Positions 1 to 9,068 of a stretch of DNA of 64,000 bases are shown piece by piece. This DNA comes from an uncultured Prochlorococcus sp. Its GTDB lineage: Bacteria; Cyanobacteriota; Cyanobacteriia; PCC-6307; Cyanobiaceae. The notes beneath the pieces were generated by a model. That model saw only the letters and a list, made by a program, of their open reading frames with translations, searched no databases and was not told the origin of the DNA. The stretch is taken from NCBI GenBank assembly GCA_902572075.1, contig CACGER010000002.1, positions 1 to 64,000 on the forward strand, given 5' to 3'. Numbering within the stretch: position 1 is the stretch's first letter; every line of letters begins with the position of its first letter. The translations under genes and the position numbers were made by a program.

Positions 1-112
1 ATAAAAACAATACTTTTGATTTATCTGTATTGATTTAAATTTTTAGTAATAATATAATTTAGTTTAAATATTAATATTTATAGAAAAACTTATTTGTGAA
101 ATTAATAATTCA

Positions 113-238
113 ATGACTCCAATTTTTAAATGTTTGATATGCAGAAAGGATATAGAAAGATCAACAAAAACATTTTGGAGTAAAAAAGGACATCTATTAT
201 GTTCAACATGCTTGGATAATATAGAAAAAAAAGTTTGA
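113..238 (+). CDS. 41-aa zinc-ribbon-like microprotein (two CxxC motifs)
   Basis: My translation: MTPIFKCLICRKDIERSTKTFWSKKGHLLCSTCLDNIEKKV*. CLIC and CSTC are typical zinc-knuckle spacing. Not in the supplied ORF track (too short). Confidence 0.55.
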   Translation: MTPIFKCLICRKDIERSTKTFWSKKGHLLCSTCLDNIEKKV

Positions 239-552
239 GTTGTTAAATTTAAAAAAAATTCGACAATTTATAGCCTGTCTTAAAAAACGTGGAGTTCTTC
301 ATCTAAATAAATCTTAATCTTCTCTGTCAATGCCATAAAACGTAACGAGGTATGTATACATTATTTTTTTAAACTATTAACTAGTAATCCTCGAGGATGA
401 AATTAAGTATTAAATAATAAAAAAATCTTCAAGATTTCAAGAAATTAAAGTAAATCAATAATTCCCAAACTTGAAGATAATTTAAATATTGAATTCAATG
501 CTTACATCAAATAATTGATGCTAATTGAGATTTAATTCTTTATAGATAGAAC

Positions 553-660
553 TTAGAACCAACCAGGAATGATTTGTCCAGTAGTTACATATGCTCCTAC
601 TGCTGCAACGAAACCTAACATTGCTGCCCAACCGTTAAAACGTTCTGCTTCAGGTGTCAT
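553..660 (-). CDS. hli: High-light-inducible (Hli/HLIP) protein, 35 aa
   Basis: Reverse-strand translation MTPEAERFNGWAAMLGFVAAVGAYVTTGQIIPGWF*. It matches the chlorophyll-binding Hli motif (E..NG..AM.GF......E/Y..TGQ..PG). Confidence 0.93.
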   Translation of the reverse strand: MTPEAERFNGWAAMLGFVAAVGAYVTTGQIIPGWF

Positions 661-1092
661 GATAAAAAATAAAAATGTATATTAATTATTGTAACAGAGA
701 TTATGAAGCTTTGTAAAGTATTTTTTAATTTTTTTTCGAGATTTAATAATTTAGAGAAAATAACGCCATATTTTTACATTATTGTCACAAAAACGTGTTA
801 AGGCATATTCTTTGTCCAGTAATCTTTGAAAGAAGAAATTTAAGATTTTATAATAAATTAATTGAAGTTATAACAAATATAAATAGTATTTTCTTTGCAA
901 CTTGATGAGATTCAAGTCCGCTTAATGTTTTGAGCACCTGATGTTAATCCAAGATTTGTTTTGGTACAAATTTGCTTGAAATTCATCTCGAAATCTTTAA
1001 ATAAATAAAAACTACACTATTAAATTAAGAAATAATCAAAATTTGAGAACTATTTTCTTTCATTTTTAAAAAGTTGAACTCAATTAAAAACG

Positions 1093-1164
1093 TGGGTCGC
1101 CTGAGATTCGAACTCAGGACCAGCCGGTTAAAAGCCGGATGCTCTACCGCTGAGCTAGCGACCC
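1093..1164 (-). tRNA. tRNA-Lys (UUU anticodon)
   Basis: Reverse strand GGGTCGCTAGCTCAGCGGTAGAGCATCCGGCTTTTAACCGGCTGGTCCTGAGTTCGAATCTCAGGCGACCCA. Cloverleaf arms, GTTCGAATC T-loop, anticodon TTT. Confidence 0.95.
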
Positions 1165-1340
1165 ATTTTGTAAAATTGAGTACATATGAAATTATCCCTT
1201 TTTAAGGTAAAAAAAACAACTTTTTATCTCAAGTTGAACAATAGAAAAACAATTCTTAACTTATAAAATAAAAAATTAAAATTTCTCTCTAGATTTACAT
1301 TTGAAAGGTAAAATATTAAATAAATAATGAAATTTTTAAA

Positions 1341-1457
1341 ATGCTTAGAACAATCGTAGTTTTCGCTCCAATTATTGCTGCTTTAGCATGGGTAATATTC
1401 AATATACAAAAACCTGCAAGAGAGCAATTTAATAGAGACTTCTTGGGTAAGGATTAA
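1341..1457 (+). CDS. psbY: Photosystem II protein PsbY
   Basis: Translation [38 protein letters not shown]. Single TM followed by the conserved PsbY N-I-x-x-P-A tail. Confidence 0.88.
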
Positions 1458-1463
1458 TACAAT

Positions 1464-2876
1464 TTGATAGAAAAAGAAGTAATAGTAATCGGAGCAGGTC
1501 TTGCAGGATCTGAAGCAGCCTGGCAAGTAGCAAATTCTGGTGTACCAGTTAAATTAGTTGAAATGAGGCCTATCAAATCAACTCCAGCTCATCATACCGG
1601 TGAATTTGGAGAATTGGTTTGTAGTAATAGTTTTGGAGCTTTAAGTCCTGATAGGGCTGCAGGTTTATTACAAAAAGAACTTCGAATTTTTAAATCATTG
1701 ATAGTCCAAACGGCAGATAAATTTGCTGTTCCTGCTGGAGGAGCTTTGGCGGTTGATAGATCTAAATTTAGTACTGCTTTAACTGAAACTTTAGCTAATC
1801 ATCCCTTAATTGAAATTAAGAGATTTGAACAGTTGGATCTCCCAAGCAAAGAAAATATAACGATCCTAGCGACTGGTCCATTAACTGCCGATGAGTTGTC
1901 TTATAAAATTCAAGCTTTTACAGGTATCGATGCGTGTCATTTTTTTGATGCCGCAAGTCCTATTATTTATGGAGATACTATTGATCAAGAGATTGTATTT
2001 AAAGCTAGTAGGTACGACAAAGGAGATCCGGCATATCTTAATTGCCCTATGGATAAAAATGATTACATCCATTTCAGGAATGAACTAATAGAAGGGGAAC
2101 AAGCTAATTTAAAAGACTTTGAGAAAGAATCAGCTAATTTCTTTGAAGCTTGCTTACCAATTGAAGAAATTGCTAGAAGAGGAGTTGATACAATGAGATA
2201 TGGTCCATTGAAATCTATTGGGTTGTGGAATCCAAAATGGGGAGATTTATTTGATAGGGAAAATAGATTAAAAAAACGACCTCATGCAGTTGTCCAATTA
2301 AGGAAAGAAGATTTAGAAGGGAGATTACTAAATATGGTAGGTTTTCAAACTAATCTCAAATGGTCTGAGCAAAAAAGAATATTTAGGATGATTCCTGGTT
2401 TAGAAAAGGCTGAGTTTGTGCGCTATGGAGTAATGCACAGAAATACTTTTTTAGAATCTCCAAAATTACTTTTACCAACATTGCAATTTATGAAAAGGGA
2501 AAATCTTTTTGCTGCTGGTCAAATAACGGGGACCGAAGGCTATGCAGCAGCATCAGCAGGGGGATTACTTGCAGGAATAAATGCATCCTTATTAGCTAAG
2601 GGTAAAAAAACAGTATGTTTCCCTGGGGAATCAATGATTGGTTCTCTAATAAATTTTATTAGTAACAAAAATCAATTATTGTCTAATCAGAAAAAGAACA
2701 AATTCCAACCAATGCCTGCTTCATTTGGTTTAGTTCCAGAACTAACTAAAAGAATAAAAGATAAAAGATTAAGGTACAGAGCTTATCAAGAAAGATCTAC
2801 AGAAGCCTTGAATGAGTTTAAAAATAAAATAGATTCTTGTCTTGAAAAAGACCACTTACTTAGCAAAATTTACTAA
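1464..2876 (+). CDS. trmFO: Methylenetetrahydrofolate--tRNA-(uracil-5-)-methyltransferase TrmFO
   Basis: 470 aa; N-terminal [14 protein letters not shown] motif, [35 protein letters not shown] signatures; TTG start. Confidence 0.95.
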   Translation: MIEKEVIVIGAGLAGSEAAWQVANSGVPVKLVEMRPIKSTPAHHTGEFGELVCSNSFGALSPDRAAGLLQKELRIFKSLIVQTADKFAVPAGGALAVDRSKFSTALTETLANHPLIEIKRFEQLDLPSKENITILATGPLTADELSYKIQAFTGIDACHFFDAASPIIYGDTIDQEIVFKASRYDKGDPAYLNCPMDKNDYIHFRNELIEGEQANLKDFEKESANFFEACLPIEEIARRGVDTMRYGPLKSIGLWNPKWGDLFDRENRLKKRPHAVVQLRKEDLEGRLLNMVGFQTNLKWSEQKRIFRMIPGLEKAEFVRYGVMHRNTFLESPKLLLPTLQFMKRENLFAAGQITGTEGYAAASAGGLLAGINASLLAKGKKTVCFPGESMIGSLINFISNKNQLLSNQKKNKFQPMPASFGLVPELTKRIKDKRLRYRAYQERSTEALNEFKNKIDSCLEKDHLLSKIY

Positions 2877-2900
2877 GATTAATTATCAAAGATCCAAAAA

Positions 2901-4445
2901 ATGCAATTTAATAAGGAAAATTTAGATGCAATTATTATTGGCTCAGGAATTGGAGGATTAGTAACAGCATCACAACTAGCTGCTAAGGGGGCTCGAGTAT
3001 TAGTTCTTGAGAAATATATTATTCCGGGAGGAAGTGGGGGCTCTTTTAAGAGGAAAGGCTACACCTTTGACGTTGGCGCTTCAATGATATTTGGATTTGG
3101 AGAAAAAGGTTATACCAATCTATTAACTCGTGCTCTAAAAGATGTAAATGAAAAATGTGAAACTATTCCTGATCCTGTGCAATTGGAATATCATCTACCA
3201 AATAATTTTAATATTTCTGTAGATAAAAATTATGAGAAATTTATAGATAAATTATCAGAGACTTTCCCCAAGGAAAAAAAAGGTATCAAGAAATTTTACG
3301 ATACTTGCGCAAGCGTATTTAAATGTTTAGATTCAATGCCTCTTCTATCAATAGAGGATCCAAGTTATCTTTTTAAAGTTTTCTTTAAATCGCCATTATC
3401 CTGTTTAGGATTAGCTAGATGGTTACCAGTAAATGCAGGAGATGTAGCGAGAAAATTTATAAAAGATCCTGAACTTTTAAAATTTATCGATATTGAATGT
3501 TTTTGTTGGTCTGTAATGCCAGCTCTCAAAACCCCTATGATTAATGCGGGAATGGTTTTTACTGATAGGCATGCTGGAGGTATAAATTATCCAAAAGGGG
3601 GAGTGGGAACCATAGCAGAAAAGTTAGTTACTGGTATACAAAAATTAGGAGGCAAAATAAGATACAAAGCTAATGTGACTGAAATTCTTTTAAAGGATCA
3701 GAAAGCCTTTGGAGTAAAGCTTTCAAATGGGGAAGAATTATATTCAAACATTATTGTATCCAATTCCACTAGATGGGATACATTTGGATTAAAAGGAAAT
3801 ACTAAAGGATTAATTTCGAGTAAAAACGTCCCAAAAAGTGAATATAAATGGTCAGAAACTTATAAACCCTCACTCTCTTTTGTTTCGATTCACCTTGGAG
3901 TAGAAAAAAATCTAATATCCGATGACTTTAATTGTCATCATATAATAGTTGAAAATTGGGATGAATTAGAAAGTGAAAAGGGTGTGATTTTTGTTTCTAT
4001 ACCTACTTTGCTTGACTCTTCTTTGGCTCCACAAGGTAAACATATTGTACATGCATTTACTCCCTCATCAATGAGTGAATGGGAAGGCCTATCAAGGAAA
4101 GAATATTTGAAAAAGAAAGAAAAATATTTTTTATTTCTTGTTGAAAAAATATCAGCTATTCTTCCTAACCTAGAACAAAATATTGATCATAAAGAAATTG
4201 GTACTCCCAAAACTCATAAAAAGTTTCTTGGAAGATATGAAGGTAGTTATGGGCCAATTCCCAGAAAAAAGTTGCTTGGACTTTTACCAATGCCTTTCAA
4301 TACTACAAATATTCAAAACCTTTATTGCGTAGGTGATTCATGCTTCCCTGGCCAAGGTCTAAATGCAGTTGCTTTTAGTGGATACGCATGTGCTCACAAA
4401 ATAGGTGCAAAGTTAAACATAAACAGTTTTAAATTGCCCGACTAA
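2901..4445 (+). CDS. crtH: Carotenoid isomerase (prolycopene isomerase, CrtH/CrtISO)
   Basis: 514 aa FAD-dependent desaturase-like (IIGSGIGGL..A..LA..G) with CrtISO-type C-terminus (YCVGDSCFPGQGLNAVAFSGYACAHK). Confidence 0.93.
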   Translation: MQFNKENLDAIIIGSGIGGLVTASQLAAKGARVLVLEKYIIPGGSGGSFKRKGYTFDVGASMIFGFGEKGYTNLLTRALKDVNEKCETIPDPVQLEYHLPNNFNISVDKNYEKFIDKLSETFPKEKKGIKKFYDTCASVFKCLDSMPLLSIEDPSYLFKVFFKSPLSCLGLARWLPVNAGDVARKFIKDPELLKFIDIECFCWSVMPALKTPMINAGMVFTDRHAGGINYPKGGVGTIAEKLVTGIQKLGGKIRYKANVTEILLKDQKAFGVKLSNGEELYSNIIVSNSTRWDTFGLKGNTKGLISSKNVPKSEYKWSETYKPSLSFVSIHLGVEKNLISDDFNCHHIIVENWDELESEKGVIFVSIPTLLDSSLAPQGKHIVHAFTPSSMSEWEGLSRKEYLKKKEKYFLFLVEKISAILPNLEQNIDHKEIGTPKTHKKFLGRYEGSYGPIPRKKLLGLLPMPFNTTNIQNLYCVGDSCFPGQGLNAVAFSGYACAHKIGAKLNINSFKLPD

Positions 4446-4460
4446 AAGGATCCTTCTGAA

Positions 4461-4967
4461 ATGATAGAAAAGTTTAAAACTCTTTTTTTTGTAAAAAGTT
4501 CGCTAATTTCTCTCTATTTAGCGCTTACAATTCCTTTACCATTTATTTCAAATGAAAAATTAAAATTACCTTCTATTATAATTTTTGCCTTAGGACTTTA
4601 TTTGATAATCAATATCACAAGTGATTATGTAGAAACTTGTAGTAATAAAATTTCCTACAAAAGTAGCTTTATTTCAAAATTCTTAGGAAAAAAAAATTGG
4701 GAGATTTCTTGGAAAGATATTAAATCAATTAAATCTTTGCCAACGAGTCAGGGTAGTAAAGTTTATTACTTTAATACTTTTCAAGGTGATAATTTTCTTG
4801 TCCCACAAAGAGTGCAAAATTTTGAAAAATTCTTATTAATTGTTTCTAGCAATACTGGGAATGCTATTAATGAAATATCTTATATATCACCACTATGGAC
4901 ATATAAATTACTCACATTATTATCCGTTTTAATGATTATTGGTGAACTTTTTGCATTTCTAAATTAA
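4461..4967 (+). CDS. Conserved hypothetical membrane protein
   Basis: 168 aa ORF with N- and C-terminal hydrophobic helices, directly downstream of crtH. Confidence 0.7.
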   Translation: MIEKFKTLFFVKSSLISLYLALTIPLPFISNEKLKLPSIIIFALGLYLIINITSDYVETCSNKISYKSSFISKFLGKKNWEISWKDIKSIKSLPTSQGSKVYYFNTFQGDNFLVPQRVQNFEKFLLIVSSNTGNAINEISYISPLWTYKLLTLLSVLMIIGELFAFLN

Positions 4968-5701
4968 ATATTATCAATACTAAATCTATAGCCTTGTTGT
5001 CTAACAGTGGTTATCCCCCCACCTTCTCCCAATCCAGCCTGTTCTAATTTTCTCCGCAAAGTTAAAACCTGTGTATCAACAGACCTAGGCCCACCACTGA
5101 AGGGCGGCCAGGCCATCCTCAAGAGCTCTTGACGACTTCTAACCATTCCGGGAGGCATCAAAAGAGCGCAAAGCAGTGCGAACTCCCTAGGGCTTAATTC
5201 TACGGGCTTCTCACTTAGAGTAACTTGTCTTAAAAGAAGATGAACCTCTAAAGGCCCAACTTCAACTTTTTCTTGTAATCCTATCCTTCCCCTTTTGAGG
5301 AGTGTTCTGCATCGTGCTGCAAGCTCTTCAAGACCAAAAGGTTTTCTGAGAACATCATCTGCCCCTTCATCTAATAGATTTACTAATGCTTCAACACCTG
5401 ATCTTGCAGTTAAAACAATGACTGAAGACCCCAGTTGTTGAGCTAGTCTCATTGCAGTATTCTGCTCAAGGATTTCTGCACTAACTAATAAATCAGGTGA
5501 TTGTTCTCTGCATAAGTCAATAGCTTCTGCAGCTGTACCTACTGCTGCAGCTAAATGGCCATCTTGGCGAAGCCTTTGCACAAGTACTGTTCTAAGTGTG
5601 GGGTGAGGTTCAACAACTAGAACTCTTGAGGGGGTTTGAGAGCTCGTAGGCAATTGTGAACTGCCAGGAGTTGAAGCTAAGATTTGCTCAGTTGATTGCA
5701 T
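4964..5701 (-). CDS. OmpR/PhoB-family response regulator with atypical receiver domain
   Basis: Receiver-like domain (RVLVVEPHP..., VIVLTAR, GADDVLRKPF) plus winged-helix (LSPREFALLCALL...RSVDTQVLTLRRKL...GYRF). The phospho-acceptor Asp position is Ala (PDLLVSAEIL). Confidence 0.9.
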   Translation of the reverse strand: MQSTEQILASTPGSSQLPTSSQTPSRVLVVEPHPTLRTVLVQRLRQDGHLAAAVGTAAEAIDLCREQSPDLLVSAEILEQNTAMRLAQQLGSSVIVLTARSGVEALVNLLDEGADDVLRKPFGLEELAARCRTLLKRGRIGLQEKVEVGPLEVHLLLRQVTLSEKPVELSPREFALLCALLMPPGMVRSRQELLRMAWPPFSGGPRSVDTQVLTLRRKLEQAGLGEGGGITTVRQQGYRFSIDNI

Positions 5702-5787
5702 TCTTAATTACTGTTTGGCCAGGCAATTTTTGATCGTTCTTAATAAGGTATAACAAATGCAAAATAAAAATCAGAATTTATCGAATT

Positions 5788-6057
5788 ATGACATCATTTG
5801 AAAACCCCAAAGCAATTCGTCATTTTCAGTCAATTTGCGATAGTTGCCAGGACTTAGTTACTCGTTTTCATACGCCATCTGATCTTAAATTATATAGTGA
5901 TGGTTATCTCCAAGCATTGAGGAATTGCAGTAGTTTAGAGCAAAAGGATCAAGAAAAATTAGAAAGATTAATTGAAAGATGGATTTTAGATCCGTCAAGT
6001 TTTATTGATCCAGATGGAGATGGGAAAAAAGGTTTTTTTGATAAAAAAAGGATTTAA
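5788..6057 (+). CDS. Small conserved cyanobacterial protein, function unknown
   Basis: 89 aa ORF with compact helical N-terminus and C-terminal DPDGDGKKGFFD segment. Confidence 0.75.
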   Translation: MTSFENPKAIRHFQSICDSCQDLVTRFHTPSDLKLYSDGYLQALRNCSSLEQKDQEKLERLIERWILDPSSFIDPDGDGKKGFFDKKRI

Positions 6058-6105
6058 AATATTAATTTTTATTAACCAATACAGTATTTATACTCACTAA
6101 TTGTC

Positions 6106-6429
6106 TTAAGACGCTAATTCAATTTCTATTTTTTCTTTAAGAGATCCAGAGTTGTACATCTCAATAAGAATGTCTGATCCACCAAGAAATTCTCCTTTTA
6201 AGTAAACTTGAGGAATTGTTGGCCAATCTGAATATTCTTTGATACCTTCTCTTATAGCGAAATCACTTAAAACATCAAACGTACCAAATTCTACCCCTAA
6301 AGAATTTAGTATTTGAACTACATTGTTGGAAAAACCGCATTGAGGCATTAATTTTGTCCCTTTCATGAAAACCATCACTGGATTAGATTCAATCAGTTTC
6401 TGTATTTTATCTTTTGTAAGGTTGTCCAT
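6106..6429 (-). CDS. grxD: Monothiol (Grx4-type, CGFS) glutaredoxin
   Basis: 107 aa; VMVFMKGTKLMPQCGFSNNVVQIL and WPTIPQVYLKGEFLGGSDI motifs. Confidence 0.96.
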   Translation of the reverse strand: MDNLTKDKIQKLIESNPVMVFMKGTKLMPQCGFSNNVVQILNSLGVEFGTFDVLSDFAIREGIKEYSDWPTIPQVYLKGEFLGGSDILIEMYNSGSLKEKIEIELAS

Positions 6430-6432
6430 AAT

Positions 6433-6663
6433 TCAATTTGGAGTTTCTGTTTTTAATGCCAGTGCATGGATAGCCTCTGAAGCTAATTCTTCCTTCAAAG
6501 CAGAATATACTAGCTGGTGTTGTTTAACTAATGATAATCCATTGAATTCAGATGCAATTACAGTTACTTGCAAATGATCATTTCCCTTGAGGTTTTCAAC
6601 AAAAACTTGGGAGCTTGGGATTTTTTTAGTTATTAATTTAATAACTTCTGTTTTAGTAATCAT
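6433..6663 (-). CDS. BolA family protein
   Basis: 76 aa; NGLSLVKQHQLVYSAL...IHALALKT is the BolA helix-turn-helix-like signature. Adjacent to grxD. Confidence 0.93.
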   Translation of the reverse strand: MITKTEVIKLITKKIPSSQVFVENLKGNDHLQVTVIASEFNGLSLVKQHQLVYSALKEELASEAIHALALKTETPN

Positions 6664-6675
6664 AATAAATTTTAA

Positions 6676-7203
6676 TTAACCTTTGTATTTTGTCTCAACA
6701 AATCCTAGTTGGATCAATCTTTCATAAGCTTCTTTGCCTTGAGGGCTATTAGGTGACATTATTCTAATTGTTTCAACAAGTAAGGGTACTGCTACCTCAG
6801 GCTTTTCAGTTTTTATATACAAAGAGGCTAATCTCTCATTTGATTCTGCCAAAATTTGTAATGTTTGCTTACCTTTCCTTTGCATTTCATTTGGAATTCT
6901 CGCATCAATTCCTTTGAACGATGAATTTAGATCAGAATAAAAAGAAGCAAGTTGCTTTGATAATTTTCTAGCGTCTAAATAAAAATCCTTAGCTTTTTCA
7001 AAATCGCCATTTTTAATATAATTATCACCTTCTTTTATAAAATATTCGACGTTTGAGATGGAAAGTTTTTTACTTTCATTTGAGAGGACTCTAAAGTCTT
7101 CTGGATTCTTTATTTCTGCATGAACTTCATTTTTGTAAGGAACATTTCCAAAAAATATAAATAAAATTGACATTAATTTTAAGAATTTCATTTTCTTTTT
7201 CAA
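6676..7203 (-). CDS. Secreted/membrane-anchored TPR-like conserved hypothetical
   Basis: 175 aa with N-terminal signal-like segment and paired helices (YIKEGDNYIKNGDFEKAKDFYLDARKLSKQL). Confidence 0.7.
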   Translation of the reverse strand: MKKKMKFLKLMSILFIFFGNVPYKNEVHAEIKNPEDFRVLSNESKKLSISNVEYFIKEGDNYIKNGDFEKAKDFYLDARKLSKQLASFYSDLNSSFKGIDARIPNEMQRKGKQTLQILAESNERLASLYIKTEKPEVAVPLLVETIRIMSPNSPQGKEAYERLIQLGFVETKYKG

Positions 7204-7233
7204 TAATTAGAATTCATAGTAACTTATTTCAGA

Positions 7234-7908
7234 TTATCTACCTACATTTTTTAATGCTTTTTCTTCCTCTTGGGTCATTTTTTCATTTAGAAATTTATTA
7301 AAGTCCTTGATAGTAAAGTTTGAGTAATCATTAATTGGTATTGGTTTTCCAAAGGATAAACAAAATTCCCCCCTAAAGTTTGGAGGTATTTTGCTGTAAG
7401 CTATTCCAATTGGAATTATAGTTATCGAGGTCACTTTTTTGGTAGCTAATCTAGCTAATCTATATAGTCCTTCTTTGAGAACTAATTTTTTCCCATATCT
7501 ATTAATCATTCCTTCGGGGAAAACAACTAGTTGTTCTCCTTTTTCTATAAGATCAATCGCATATCTCAAAGCTGAGAGAGATGGCGATAATTGATTTATT
7601 GAAAAACATCCAAGTCTTTTTAAAAACCAACCTTGTATTCCTCTCATTTCGGATTTAGTAACCATAAATCTACAATCCTTTTTTGTCACCCTTCTACCCA
7701 TTGCCATTGTGAGTATTAAGCCGTCCCATCTTGATCTATGGGTCGGAGCCAAAATGATAGAGGAATTTATGGGAATCGAAAAACCATTTTTTAATATTTT
7801 CTTTTTTCTAAAAAACAATCTCAAAACAACGTCCTGAGTAACGAACATTGCAATAAATCCCAATACAGGGTTGATTTTATGCCAAATATTTAAGGAATTC
7901 TTCTTCAA
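7234..7908 (-). CDS. plsC: 1-acyl-sn-glycerol-3-phosphate acyltransferase family (PlsC-like)
   Basis: HRSRWDG (HX4D variant) and FPEGMINR motifs. Confidence 0.88.
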   Translation of the reverse strand: MKKNSLNIWHKINPVLGFIAMFVTQDVVLRLFFRKKKILKNGFSIPINSSIILAPTHRSRWDGLILTMAMGRRVTKKDCRFMVTKSEMRGIQGWFLKRLGCFSINQLSPSLSALRYAIDLIEKGEQLVVFPEGMINRYGKKLVLKEGLYRLARLATKKVTSITIIPIGIAYSKIPPNFRGEFCLSFGKPIPINDYSNFTIKDFNKFLNEKMTQEEEKALKNVGR

Positions 7909-8008
7909 GTTCTATTTACTAAATATTAATAATTTAAGTGTTTGCCTTTTTTTATTAGCTATTATTGGGCGGTTACTGGATTGTCTAGAAACTAAGATTT
8001 TCAAAATT

Positions 8009-8725
8009 ATGGCTACTTTAGGAGTAAACATTGATCATATAGCAAATGTACGGCAAGCAAGGAAAACTGTCGAGCCTGACCCTGTTCAATTTGCTTTTTT
8101 AGCTGAATTGGGAGGGGCAGATTCCATAACAGTGCATCTAAGAGAAGATAGAAGACATATACAAGATAGGGACGTATTCCTTCTGAAAGAGACTATAAAA
8201 ACAAAACTCAATTTAGAGATGGCTGCTACAGAAGAAATGTTGGAAATTGCCAAAAAAATTCTTCCCGATTATGTAACGCTTGTACCCGAGAAAAGAGAGG
8301 AAGTTACTACTGAAGGCGGGTTGGATTTAAAAAGTAATGTGCAATACCTTAAGAAGGCTGTTGGGAATTTAAAGGATTCAAATATAGAAGTAAGTGCATT
8401 TATTGATCCTCTTGGTGAACAGATAAATTATTCCAAAGAAATAGGCTTTGATTTTATAGAATTACATACTGGAAAATATGCTGAACTATCGGGATCTGAA
8501 CAATATAAAGAGCTCCAAAGGATTATAGAGTCTACACATTTAGCAAATGACCTTGGATTAGTTGTAAATGCTGGTCATGGCCTAAACTATAATAATGTTA
8601 AAAAAATTGCATCAATTAACAATATGAACGAGCTAAACATAGGTCATAGTATTGTTGCAAGGGCTTTAGCGATAGGATTAGAAAAGTCTGTCCGTGAAAT
8701 GAAGTCCCTTATTACATTAAATTAA
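8009..8725 (+). CDS. pdxJ: Pyridoxine 5'-phosphate synthase PdxJ
   Basis: MATLGVNIDHIANVRQARKTVEPDP..., VTVHLREDRRHIQDRD-type motif, GHGLNYNNV, NIGHSIVARA. The listed ORF (7871) is over-extended; the family-consistent start is ATG 8009. Confidence 0.96.
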   Translation: MATLGVNIDHIANVRQARKTVEPDPVQFAFLAELGGADSITVHLREDRRHIQDRDVFLLKETIKTKLNLEMAATEEMLEIAKKILPDYVTLVPEKREEVTTEGGLDLKSNVQYLKKAVGNLKDSNIEVSAFIDPLGEQINYSKEIGFDFIELHTGKYAELSGSEQYKELQRIIESTHLANDLGLVVNAGHGLNYNNVKKIASINNMNELNIGHSIVARALAIGLEKSVREMKSLITLN

Positions 8726-8733
8726 ATTTTAAA

Positions 8734-9051
8734 ATGACAACATATTTTTTCGTCGCGGCAAGTGAAAAGTTTTTAACTGTTGAAGAACCAATTGAGGAGA
8801 TTTTGAAAGAGAGGATGAGGAACTATAAAGAAAATAATAAAGAAATAGATTTTTGGCTTTTAAAAAATCCATCATTTTTGCAAACCACCAAATTTGTTGA
8901 TCTAAAAGCAAAGATTCCATCGCCTCCTGCAGCTATTTTATCGACGGATAAAAAATTTATAACTTTCTTAAAACTTCGTTTAGAGTTTGTTGCTGTTGGG
9001 GAATTCGAATGTCCTAATGCAGAAATAATTGATCCATTTAAAGTTGAGTAA
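8734..9051 (+). CDS. ycf54: Ycf54-like protein (Mg-protoporphyrin IX monomethyl ester cyclase complex)
   Basis: 105 aa; TYFFVAASEKFLTVEEPIEEILKERMRNYKENNKEIDFWLLKNPSFL...KFITFLKLRLEFVAVGEF matches the Ycf54 family pattern as I recall it. Confidence 0.85.
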   Translation: MTTYFFVAASEKFLTVEEPIEEILKERMRNYKENNKEIDFWLLKNPSFLQTTKFVDLKAKIPSPPAAILSTDKKFITFLKLRLEFVAVGEFECPNAEIIDPFKVE

Positions 9052-9068
9052 TATAACCAACTAGTAAA

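Noticed and set aside
279-333. Reverse-strand 18-aa ORF MALTEKIKIYLDEELHVF
   Set aside because: Very short, with no start context or conservation evidence; cannot be distinguished from chance.
1881-2088. 63- and 65-aa ORFs overlapping trmFO (both strands)
   Set aside because: Fully inside a strongly supported coding gene in other frames; no recognisable domain.
7871-8008. N-terminal 46-residue extension of the PdxJ ORF
   Set aside because: Extension is hydrophobic/AT-rich and precedes the canonical MATLGVNIDHIANVRQARK start; likely 5' UTR.
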